From CATQHP01 sp965205595 (GTDB taxonomy: Bacteria > Acidobacteriota > Terriglobia > Bryobacterales > UBA6623): a DNA stretch of 64,000 nucleotides. Positions 16,882 through 24,876 of this stretch are shown one piece after another. The stretch covers positions 89,826 through 153,825 of the forward strand of contig CBDBHI010000071.1 of the NCBI GenBank assembly GCA_965205595.1, given 5' to 3'. Position numbers and translations under genes: made by a program. Under the pieces are notes generated by a model. That model made no database searches. It was not told the origin of the DNA and worked only from the letters and a program-made list of their open reading frames with translations. The stretch's first letter is position 1, and every line of letters starts with the position of its first letter.

Positions 16882-18002
16882 GTACTGACTTGCGAAAGTA
16901 AGGCCTTTAACTGTAAAATGTCGGTATGGCAAGACCGGCAACGGTGATTCGACTGAACGCCGAGGAAGAAGAGACGCTGCGACTCTGGGTGCGCGGCCAC
17001 AAGTCCGAACGGCGCATGGTGGAGCGCGCTCGCATTGTGCTGCTGGCGGCCGCCGCTACCTCGACCGCCGAGATCGCCCGGCAACTGGGATCCCCGGCGG
17101 CGCGCGTGTCGAAATGGCGCACCCGCTTCGCCCAGCAACGTCTGGCGGGATTATGCGATCAAGCGCGTTCCGGCAGGCCCGCGCGGTACGACCAAGCGAC
17201 GCGCAAACGCATCCTCTGCCAACTCGACGAAGCTCCGCCCGAAGGGCACGCCACTTGGACAGGCGAACTGCTCGCGGAAGCTCTCGGCGACGTCAGCAAG
17301 CATCAAGTCTGGCGCGTACTGCGGCAGCTCGGCGTGTCCTTGCGGCGGCGGCGCAGTTGGTGTTTGTCAACCGACCCGGAGTTCGCTCGCAAGGCCGCCG
17401 ACATTGTCGGACTCTACCTCAGCCCGCCGGAAAACGCCGTGGTGCTCGCGGTCGACGAGAAGCCGAGCATCCAGGCCTTGGAGCGAGCGCAGGGCTGGCT
17501 ACGCTTGCCCAACGGCAAGGCCTTGACGGGCTTCTCGCACGGCTACAGGCGGCACGGCACGACGCCGCTTTTCGCCGCGCTGGAAGTGGCTACCGGATTC
17601 ATCATCGCCGGACACTATTGGCGCCGACGGCGTCGCGAGTTTCTCGACTTCATGAACCACATCGCGGCCATCCACGAAGGCCGCGAGATCCACATCATCT
17701 TGGATAACTTGAACACTCACAAGCCCAAAAATGACCGCTGGCTGCAACGTCATGCGAACATCCATTTTCACTACACGCCGACCGACAGTTCGTGGATGAA
17801 TCAGGTTGAGGTGTGGTTTTCGATTCTGAGCCGCCGCGCCTTGCGGGGGGCGAGTTTCACTTCCCCCCGGCAGGTGCGCGAGGCCATCGACAGCTTCGTC
17901 CGCGTCTACAACTCCAAGGCTACTCCGTTCGAATGGACCAAGACCGTCGTCGCCCCTCGTCCCCTCGCCAGTAAATATTCTAACTTACGCAACTAAGTAC
18001 TA
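16880..18002 (+). mobile_element. IS630-family insertion sequence, copy 2
   Basis: 1123 bp including both TA dinucleotides, nearly identical to copies 1 and 3. Its left end differs by one base (TAGTACTGACTTGCG). Target CTAG inside the S1-domain coding region of RNase R; same orientation as the other copies. Confidence 0.92.
16926..17996 (+). CDS. IS630-family DDE transposase, copy 2
   Basis: 356 residues, identical to copy 3 except Asp for Tyr at residue 287 (PTDSSWMNQVE versus PTYSSWMNQVE), eight residues before the catalytic Glu295. Leu at residue 40 as in copy 3. Catalytic D177, D260 and E295 are kept. The Asp change beside the active site may affect activity. Confidence 0.93.
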   Translation: MARPATVIRLNAEEEETLRLWVRGHKSERRMVERARIVLLAAAATSTAEIARQLGSPAARVSKWRTRFAQQRLAGLCDQARSGRPARYDQATRKRILCQLDEAPPEGHATWTGELLAEALGDVSKHQVWRVLRQLGVSLRRRRSWCLSTDPEFARKAADIVGLYLSPPENAVVLAVDEKPSIQALERAQGWLRLPNGKALTGFSHGYRRHGTTPLFAALEVATGFIIAGHYWRRRRREFLDFMNHIAAIHEGREIHIILDNLNTHKPKNDRWLQRHANIHFHYTPTDSSWMNQVEVWFSILSRRALRGASFTSPRQVREAIDSFVRVYNSKATPFEWTKTVVAPRPLASKYSNLRN

Positions 18003-20211
18003 GGCCAAATTCCCGTCCGCTTTTCGTTATAACCACCGAGTGCGAGCGCGGACGGAACTGGGCCTGATCGTGGCCGAATGAGTCCATCGGAATTCGTCCT
18101 TCGACGAACAGATCGTCTAACTCGACTGCGAGGCCCCAATCGCCGCTGTCAAGCACGGTGGCGTCAAAGTGATCGCCGAGGCGTTCTCGCATGAACTGGG
18201 CCTTTTTCCACTCGACGAGGGAACGCTCGGCGTCGGCGGCGCGGCGCTCGGTGAGCGAGGTCTCATCAGCAATCGAATGCACATCGAGCGCACGATACGG
18301 GCCTTGTTCGTCTGCTTCATCGTATGGAGACCTTGTCGACTGCCGCGCCAGCGAGGCCCTCAGCACGCGATGACAAATCAGGTCTGGATAGCGCCGAATC
18401 GGTGACGTGAAATGGGTGTAGCAATCGCTCGCCAACGCGAAGTGTCCGTCATTCGTTTCGCGGTAACGGGCTTGTTTGAGAGACCGCAACATGCGATAGG
18501 TCAGAATCCGTTCTTCGGGTTGGCCCTTGAGTTTCTCAAGCAGGCGCTGAAAATCCTTGGCACGAACCTCAACATCGGGGTCCGCCACGCGCCCACGGCT
18601 CGGCGTCCCACGCCGGCCGTGGTGGCCGCGGCGCCGCTCATCACGCCGCGCCGCGGGAATCGTCACCCCAAGCGTGTAGCCGAATTGGCGCGCGATCTCT
18701 TCAAATTCCATCACACGCTTGCTCGTTGGACTATCGTGAACGCGGTAGATGGCCGGAAGGTTTCGCTTGTCTAGGAACCGCGCCACCGCTTCATTCGCGG
18801 CCAGCATGAATTCTTCGATGATGCGGTTCGCGATCGTGCGCTCGGCCCGCCGAACGCCGGTCATTCTTTGCTGGTCGTCGAACAAGATCTCCGCTTCCGG
18901 CATGTCGAGGTCAAGTGCGCCGCGCTTCGTTCGTCGCTTGTTGAGGACGAGCGCAAGCTGCTCCATCAACTTGAAATTTTCAGTCAAATCTTGAAACTCG
19001 CCAACCACCTGCTCGTCGCCCGACAACACACGATAGACATTCGTGTAGGTCATTCGGGCCGCGCTGTGAATGACGCCCTCACAAAATTCCGCGCTGACAG
19101 TTTCGCCCGTCTTGTCGATTTCTAAAAGTGCCGACATCACCAGCCGATCCACGTCCGGGCGAAGCGAGCAGATGTCTGACGACAGCTCGACCGGCAACAT
19201 CGGAACCGCTCGATCGGGAAAGTAGACGCTGGTGCCCCGCAGTCGGGCCTCTCGATCGATCGCGTCGCCGGCGCTTAGGTAGTGACTCACATCGGCCACG
19301 TGAACCTGTAGAGCAAAGTTTCCGTTGGCTAGCCGCTCGACGTGCACGGCATCGTCAAAGTCACGAGCTGATTCACCGTCAATCGTGACAATCGGGAACT
19401 TGCGAAAATCTCGGCGGCGCGCGATTTCGGCTTTAGGAATTTTGTTTGAAACATCGAGTACAGCCGCGCGAACCTCATTCGGAAAGCGGTGCGGTATTTG
19501 GTACTTTCGGATCGTAATTTCAACGTCGATTCCAAAGTCATCCGGCTTGCCAAGTAACTCGACAATCCTTCCCCGGCCAAACGTGCTGGGGGTGGGGAAA
19601 CGTGTCAGCAGAATCGAGACGACCAAGCCGTTCAGTTCCGACGCATTCTTTGCGTCGAATGCGATCACGTCGCCAAGCCGTTCTCCGGCCTCGGCAGCCG
19701 AGGGAATTTCGCCACCTGGTTCGACTTCAACCCATTGCTCGAATCGATCGTTAAACGGAATCACCTTGCATCCGTAAGGCGTGTATTCAAACGTCCCCAC
19801 AAGCGTCCGATTTGTGCGCTGCAGCGCGCGAATGATGCGGCCCTCGGAAGAGTCTTCGTCCCCGTGGCCTACAAGCTCGGCGAGGACGCGGTCGCCGTGC
19901 ATCGCGTCGCCCGTATTTCGTGGGCTAACAAAAACATCGCCCGCTACGTTCTTTAGCCGCCGATCAGGAGTGATGAAACCAAATCCCTTGGGGTGCAGAC
20001 TAAAGCGTCCGGTGAAGTGGTTGGCGCCTGGCAGGCGGTAGAACCAGTGCCGTTCTTCGAGCAGTCGGCCGGCATCAACCAAAGATTCAAGATGCCCCAG
20101 GAGCTGCTGCCGCGCCTCTCCCTTAACATCGAGTTGCTTTAGAAGATTCTTGTAAGTGGTGCGCGGCGGGCTGGCCCGGGCAATATGCGCCAGAACGTCG
20201 TCGGCGGTCAT
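17980..20211 (-). pseudogene. rnr: RNase R (RNB-family 3'-5' exoribonuclease), S1 domain truncated by IS630 copy 2
   Basis: Start at MTADDVLAHIARASPP; a 140-codon upstream open stretch overlaps the divergent DUF1080 gene and is ignored. Order of domains: N-terminal winged-helix region (TYKNLLKQLDVKG...LVDAGRLL), cold-shock domains (GRFSLHPKGFGFITPD...DVFVSPRNTGDAMHGDRV), RNB catalytic domain with IDGESARDFDDAVHVE (magnesium-binding Asp residues), then S1 (FDATVLDSGDWGLAVELDDLFVEGRIP). The frame enters the IS at REFGL and ends in VLSCVS, so the last 27 or so S1 residues (16796-16879) are replaced. The catalytic domain is untouched; a shortened enzyme with weaker RNA binding may still be made. 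Confidence 0.82.
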
Positions 20212-20274
20212 CGTGTCTCTCAATCGTAGCGCTCGCCCGTCGCAACCAATCGGTTTCGATTCGACTATCCTGTT

Positions 20275-20916
20275 ATGGAAATGAAAATTCCTGTAATCGG
20301 CGCAATATTCTTGCTGCTTTTGGCCTGCGCGGCGCCCGATCCTGAACGCGAGCAACTTTTCAATGGCACTGACATGACGGGCTGGCGCCACACGGGTCCG
20401 GGCGAATTTGTGATTGAAGACGGGGCGCTCAAAACGGTCGGCGGCATGGGGCTGCTGGCCTATGACGGCAAGAAAATCGGCAACGCAATCGTAAGAATTG
20501 TGTACAAGCCCGAGAGTCCCGACGCTAACGCGGGGGTGTTCATTCGTATTCCCGAGAAACCAAACGATCCTTGGTTTCCTGTTCACCGCGGCTATGAGGT
20601 TCAGATCCAAGACTCCGGCGACGAATTCCATCGCACCGGATCGATCTATTCCCTTTCGCCGTCAGCAGAGTTCCCACCCAGTAGCGACGGCTGGAACACC
20701 ATGGAAATCATTCTCGACGGGCAAACTACTCGAGTCGAAGTCAACGGAACGAAAGTCAACGAGTTTCACGGCGACCAGCCGGTTCCCGCAAGAACGAAGT
20801 ACTACGAACCGCGGCGTGGACCACGGCCCGACGAGGGCTACATCGGTCTTCAGAATCATGACCAGCGCTCGACAATCTGGTTTAAGGAAATTAGCGTCAG
20901 GCCACTGAGCGGCTAG
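20275..20916 (+). CDS. DUF1080 (3-keto-disaccharide hydrolase-like) lipoprotein
   Basis: 213 residues with a lipoprotein signal (VIGAIFLLLLACAAP, Cys of the lipobox about residue 18). The mature part is one DUF1080 beta-sandwich: LFNGTDMTGWRH, GMGLLAYDGKKIGNAIVRIVYK, NAGVFIRIPEK, YEVQIQDSG, TMEIILDGQTTRVEVNG and GYIGLQNHDQRSTIWFKEI are the family blocks. Related proteins hydrolyse 3-keto-sugars or act as carbohydrate-binding jelly-rolls; substrate unknown. It is divergent from RNase R with a 63-base spacer and is followed 13 bases later by the sigma-factor gene. Confidence 0.82.
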   Translation: MEMKIPVIGAIFLLLLACAAPDPEREQLFNGTDMTGWRHTGPGEFVIEDGALKTVGGMGLLAYDGKKIGNAIVRIVYKPESPDANAGVFIRIPEKPNDPWFPVHRGYEVQIQDSGDEFHRTGSIYSLSPSAEFPPSSDGWNTMEIILDGQTTRVEVNGTKVNEFHGDQPVPARTKYYEPRRGPRPDEGYIGLQNHDQRSTIWFKEISVRPLSG

Positions 20917-20929
20917 CGCGAGTTGTGAA

Positions 20930-21526
20930 ATGGCGGACGAAGTCGACGTAACTCAGCTCTTACAGCGCTTCGATGCAGGTGATGCCGCCGTCCGGGAGGA
21001 GATATTCGGCGCGGTGTACGCTGAGCTGCACCGCATCGCTCACCGCTACATTCGCAAAGAGCGCGTAGGCCATACGCTGCAGACTACCGGCTTAGTTCAC
21101 GAAGCCTACATCAAGTTAGTCGGCCAGAAGGATGTGACGTGGCAGAGTCGAGCCCACTTTTATGGAGTGGCCGCACAGGTTATGCGCCGCATCTTGGTGG
21201 ACTACGCGCAGGCTCGAAACGCCGCCAAACGAGGGGGTGGCTTGGCGCCGCTCCCATTGAACGAAGGACTCGTATTCTCCGCTGAGCGAACAGAGTAACT
21301 GCTCGATCTCGACGAAATGCTTTCACGGCTCGAAGAGCACGATCCGGATGTGTTTAAGGTGATTGAGTTGCGAGTGTTCGCGGGTTTGACGGTGCCTGAA
21401 ACGGCGAAGACCCTAGACCTCGGCGAGCGCACGGTGAAGCGTCGCTGGCAGTTTGGACGCGCTTGGTTGCACGCCGAGTTGATCGACAAACGGGCCGCTG
21501 AAAGCCGCGCGGCTGGGGCGCCGTAA
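20930..21526 (+). pseudogene. ECF-type RNA polymerase sigma factor (TIGR02999-like), interrupted by in-frame ochre codon
   Basis: Region 2 (AHRYIRKERVGHTLQTTGLVHEAYIKLV, AHFYGVAAQVMRRILVDYARAR-like block) precedes a TAA at 21296-21298 (ERTE-TAA-LLDLDEML). The frame then continues unbroken into region 4 (MLSRLEEHDPDVFKVIELRVFAGLTVPETAKTLDLGERTVKRRW) to 21526. Length without the stop, 198 codons, is normal for this Acidobacteria-rich group. GAA to TAA is one substitution. The truncated first part lacks the -35-binding region, so the gene is probably dead. Confidence 0.8.
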
Positions 21527-21603
21527 CCAAAACAAGTTTAGAAAATTATGTTTGGCGGTATAATGCCTCTGATCGTGTTTCGCCGCCAAAGGTCGCATCG
21601 AAA

Positions 21604-22131
21604 ATGACAACCGCAGCCTGGGTCATACTCATTCCCATCATCGTTATCGCGTCTTCGTTGTTGTCGCTGGCGTTAATGAGTCGCCGTCTCGACAACATGT
21701 TGGCGAAAGAGCGCCGCTCGTTGTCGGAAGCTCGCGCATCGATCGAAGCCCAAAAAGACACGCTCGAAGAGATGAACCGGCTTCGCGACGAGGCAGTCAA
21801 GAAGCAATCGCTCGACGAGTTTCTCGCTGACCTGCACACCGAGCAGCGCCAGTTTGTCCACGAGCAGAAGATGTTGTTCGCGACGCGCAAGAGCCTCGTG
21901 CTGCAGGAGCGGATGTACTTTCGCAACATTCCGCTATGCAACTGGGTGGAACACGAGGTTCCTTTTGAAGAGGGCGCCGACGTCGAAAATCTGGCGCGAA
22001 CTCTCACCGTGTTTAGCGATACGTTGCTCGGGGCCGCACCGTCGGCGAACGACAAAGAGCCGCGGCCAAGCGTCGTCAGTTCGCTTGAGCCTGGTCCGCT
22101 CGAAAACACCGTTATCAAGCTACTGTCTTAG
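21604..22131 (+). CDS. Membrane-anchored coiled-coil protein of unknown function
   Basis: 175 residues, not recognised. One N-terminal membrane helix (WVILIPIIVIASSLLSLALM) is followed by a charged helical stretch likely to be a coiled coil (about residues 28-85: RRLDNMLAKERRSLSEARAS, KDTLEEMNRLRDEAV), then a compact C-terminal part containing LQERMYFRNIPLCNWVEHEV. It is convergent with the FAH-family gene, overlapping its stop by 4 bases (TTAG, 22128-22131). Confidence 0.6.
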   Translation: MTTAAWVILIPIIVIASSLLSLALMSRRLDNMLAKERRSLSEARASIEAQKDTLEEMNRLRDEAVKKQSLDEFLADLHTEQRQFVHEQKMLFATRKSLVLQERMYFRNIPLCNWVEHEVPFEEGADVENLARTLTVFSDTLLGAAPSANDKEPRPSVVSSLEPGPLENTVIKLLS

Positions 22132-22994
22132 GCCGTCCAAGGTACTTTTTCGCGGCGTGTGACCGACGCATTGAGGCGTCCCACCCCTTCTACCCATGCT
22201 TCGACCGTGTCTCCGGGCTTGATTCGCGCGCCTTTAGGGCATCCTGTGGAGAGCACATCGCCGGGCTCGAACGCCATAACTTCCGTGTGGAAAGCCGCTA
22301 GCTTGGCTGGACTGTGTTTCATGTTGCGGACGTAGTCGCGAGAGAATTCTTCACCGTTGTGGATCGTCACAACTTCGAGAGCGTCAAGATCGTCGATCTC
22401 GTCGGCCGTTACGATCACTGGTCCAAACGTAAAAAACGTGTCGAAGCTCTTTGAGCGCTGCAGGTAGCGCGTGTTTTTTGCGAGGACGTCGAGCGCGGTC
22501 ATATCTAGCGTGGTGGTGTAGCCGAACAGCACATCTTTGACGCTTTCGATGGGCACGTCACGGCAGCGCTTGCTGAATATCAACGCGAGTTCACCCTCGG
22601 CATCGACATCTTGCGTTAGCTCTTCGGGCGGCAGTTCGATGGCGCCGCCGGGTTCAAAGAAACACGAGGTCGGCTTCATGAAGCTGCCGGGCTCCTCTGG
22701 TTGCACAGCGCTCAGGTCGTCGGCGTGCGATCGATAGTTGAGGCCAATGCACCACACCTTGCCGGGGTTCGAGTAGGGAATCCGCGGCTTGACTTCAGAT
22801 AACGGGATCTCGGCCTCGATACCGACAGCGAGCTGCTTGACGGCCTCGATCTCGTCTGACTCGATCAGGGCAAGCATTTCCGTCGGAAAATTTGCGCCGC
22901 GCTTGGTGTTAACCAGGCTCAACGGCAGTACCCGCTCGCCGACGATGATTCCGACTTCGCTAGCGCCGGAGTGTTCAAATGTGCAGAGTTTCAT
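22128..22994 (-). CDS. Fumarylacetoacetate hydrolase (FAH) family protein
   Basis: 288 residues from MKLCTFEHSGASEVGI; a start 5 codons earlier is possible. FAH core: VWCIGLNYRSHADD, FMKPTSCFFEPGGAIELP and DVDAEGELALIFSKRCRDV (metal-binding Glu residues), GYTTTLDMTALD, FTFGPVIVTADEI and STGCPKGARIKPGDTVEAWVEGVG. Family members cleave or decarboxylate 2-keto acids in aromatic or sugar acid breakdown, or act as oxaloacetate decarboxylases; the substrate cannot be told. It stands alone on the minus strand. Confidence 0.85.
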   Translation of the reverse strand: MKLCTFEHSGASEVGIIVGERVLPLSLVNTKRGANFPTEMLALIESDEIEAVKQLAVGIEAEIPLSEVKPRIPYSNPGKVWCIGLNYRSHADDLSAVQPEEPGSFMKPTSCFFEPGGAIELPPEELTQDVDAEGELALIFSKRCRDVPIESVKDVLFGYTTTLDMTALDVLAKNTRYLQRSKSFDTFFTFGPVIVTADEIDDLDALEVVTIHNGEEFSRDYVRNMKHSPAKLAAFHTEVMAFEPGDVLSTGCPKGARIKPGDTVEAWVEGVGRLNASVTRREKVPWTA

Positions 22995-23053
22995 AGCGTG
23001 ACCCGCCATTCTAGCGTGCGGCCAACCACGTATCTAGGGCGGGGACGAGCCCC

Positions 23054-23113
23054 CGGGCGGGGACTGGCACATGCGATCGCCTAATCCTCGGGCGGGGACT
23101 GGCACATGCGATC
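23054..23113 (+). repeat. Two direct copies of a 25-bp repeat, period 35
   Basis: CGGGCGGGGACTGGCACATG with the following CGATC occurs at 23054-23078 and 23089-23113, separated by 10 bases. It lies in the 239-base spacer between the FAH gene and the TIR gene. Function unknown; it looks like a dispersed intergenic repeat unit. Confidence 0.7.
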
Positions 23114-23233
23114 CCGAAATCTCTCCACCTCGACGAACCCTAGTGTTGCCTGTCCCCCACCCAGCAGATGACCTAGCGAGTCTCTTCCACGATCAATCCG
23201 CAACAGCCAGCTGCGCTAACCCCAGTTGACGCC

Positions 23234-23992
23234 CTAAGCAGCCTCAGCCTTAGCCCTCTTTTGCACAATCTTCTTCGCGACTCGCTGTATACCTTTAGCA
23301 GCGTCCAGCCATCCCCGGCGTTGCGGCTGCCAGTCACGAATAGGCGTAGCACCCTTCGGCAATGCCTGAAAGCTAGCGAGCGCCTTATTGTCTTTCCAAA
23401 ACGAATCCTCCAAAATCACCGGGATCACCGTCGTCTTACGGGCCTTACCAAGCGCCAGTGCAACAGACAACTCCTCACTATCAATGTACTCAGAAGCCAA
23501 AAACGCCGGGCTAACGATCAGCAAAATAATATCGGCCGCCAACAACTGCTTCCGAATCTCCTCATCCCACTCATCACCCCCGTCGATTTCGCGGTCGTAC
23601 CAAACAGAAACCAGCCTCTGCCTCTTCAGAACGGCAAGATGGTCCTGCAAATTCTTCAAATACCGTTCGTCCGCGTGCGCATAGCTGATAAACCGCCCCG
23701 GTACACCGTCGGTTTCGGCGTGGATCGTCCGGCGGAAGGCCTCGATGCAGGGGGGCTCGTCGCCTTCACAGTCGGTCCCAACAAATGCCCGAATGAATGG
23801 GTAGCGTTGTTTCAAACTGCGCTCGTCCAGCTCGAAAGGGATCGTTTCTACTTTGTTGAGTACGACAATGGCGGAAGAGCGTTTGCCGCGACTAGCGTCA
23901 AACTTGAGATACCAGAGCGGCGACGTTGCGCTTCGCAGTACCGAGCCGCCCCGCCGTGCGGTGCGGTCCGCACGGCGCAGAGAAGACCGCAC
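23234..23992 (-). CDS. TIR-domain protein with a Roc-GTPase remnant, 5' truncated at a dispersed repeat
   Basis: From the C-terminus: a TIR domain (about residues 98-235; RFISYAHADERYLKNLQDHL, VWYDREIDGGDEWDEEIRKQ, ADIILLIVSPAFLASEYIDSEE with the candidate NADase Glu). Before it stands the last third of a Roc-type GTPase (SSAIVVLNKVETIPFELDER, YPFIRAFVGTDCE). Full proteins of this type carry LRR and a complete Roc domain with its P-loop; here these are absent. The only available starts (GTG ending at 23992) fall inside repeat family A, whose translation gives a meaningless basic leader. I infer a gene fragment, possibly still expressed as a TIR-only protein. Basic tail KKIVQKRAKAEAA. Confidence 0.6.
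   Translation of the reverse strand: MRSSLRRADRTARRGGSVLRSATSPLWYLKFDASRGKRSSAIVVLNKVETIPFELDERSLKQRYPFIRAFVGTDCEGDEPPCIEAFRRTIHAETDGVPGRFISYAHADERYLKNLQDHLAVLKRQRLVSVWYDREIDGGDEWDEEIRKQLLAADIILLIVSPAFLASEYIDSEELSVALALGKARKTTVIPVILEDSFWKDNKALASFQALPKGATPIRDWQPQRRGWLDAAKGIQRVAKKIVQKRAKAEAA
23905..23985. repeat. Dispersed palindromic repeat family A, copy 2 (partial)
   Basis: The left arm CCGAGCCGCCCCGCCGTGCG and continuation (23941-23967) is present but the matching right arm is shortened to CCGCACGGCGC. The flanking stretch 23905-23940 (containing GAGATACCAG and GTTGCGCTTCGC) also matches the outer flank of copy 3 at 32284-32320 in inverse orientation. The repeat coincides with the broken 5' end of the TIR gene. 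Confidence 0.6.
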
Positions 23993-24876
23993 TCAGAGGG
24001 GGCTGTGAAAAAACCTCACGTTGCATCGCAACCATTCGAGGGCCACAACATGTTATGCCCATAAAACGCTGATAAAAAACATTTTGTTCGTAAGGTCATA
24101 GCTTGCTACGCCCGATTCTCGATCTACGTAAGGTCCATGCTCGGCCCCCAGGCCCCGCGGCTCGGTAAGAGAAAGGTTTCGAACCGCAATGCGATATCCC
24201 ACCGCAGCCCCAAACCCCGTTTCAGTGGCACGCGCGTCAGCAAGTGCGTTGGCAAACGATTTTCACCCGTGCGACGGAGCTTCGTCCTGCTGATACCCCC
24301 CAACAACACCAAGGCCACCCGCACGAACCCGGCCCTGCGCCGAAACACCAGCCGACGCGCGCGCCGCCGACCGACCGATCCCCCAACCGCATTCCCACCG
24401 CTGCCAGCAACCCGGTACCGGGCTGTCGAAATTTTTATCTCATTGATTCCAAATCACTTCCAAAAAACAAACCCCGTAAAAAACTTCTGTCCCGCGATTT
24501 TGAAATATATTTTTCCTTTAAAATCAGCAACTTAGCAATACGGTCAGCCGAAAACCGGACACACGGGCCTTACACTATACCTGGACGATACGGCAAGCCC
24601 TGCAAGGAGGCTCAAAACTTACAGAAAAACCTGCCAAATTCGGCCAAATCCGGGCATTTCCGGACATTCCAAGGGTACGCCGGTGGTTTCAGCGCTGAAA
24701 CGGAGGGCCGCGAGCCCGCACTTCTCACCACATAGCGAGCGGACGTTGAATCTCGGAGGCGTACTTTTGCAGTCCGTCGAGCGCGTCCCACAGCTTGATG
24801 TGGAACTTCACGGCGCGATACCATCTGCGGGAAAACGTATTTCCCAACCCCAAGCGTTGGGAGCGAAACTCGGATC
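23993..24876. other. Gene-free stretch of about 880 bases
   Basis: No credible coding region. Short open frames in 24124-24535 and 24244-24735 have no recognisable domain and skewed residue content. The stretch 24430-24540 is unusually AT-rich for this genome (runs such as TTTTTATCTC, AAATATATTTTTCC), suggesting decayed or foreign DNA. Repeat family B lies at 24715-24782. Confidence 0.5.
24715..24782 (+). repeat. Dispersed repeat family B, copy 1
   Basis: Contains TTCTCACCACATAGCGAG (24722-24739) and GGAGGCGTACTTTTGCAGTC (24755-24774) followed by CGTCGAGC. Both blocks recur in the same order at 52581-52678. It lies in the intergenic zone upstream of the arylsulfotransferase gene. Confidence 0.6.

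Noticed and set aside
10050..18002. Composite transposon formed by IS630 copies 1 and 2
   Set aside because: Each copy has its own TA duplication and its own CTAG target within a host gene, and the genes between look like ordinary chromosomal ones.
29..21526. Genome-wide stop-codon reassignment to explain in-frame stops
   Set aside because: All three stop codons occur as interruptions, and all three are also used as normal terminators nearby.
24124..24735. Several open frames of 74-163 codons in the gene-free region
   Set aside because: No domain, signal or ribosome-binding site; mutually overlapping and of odd composition.
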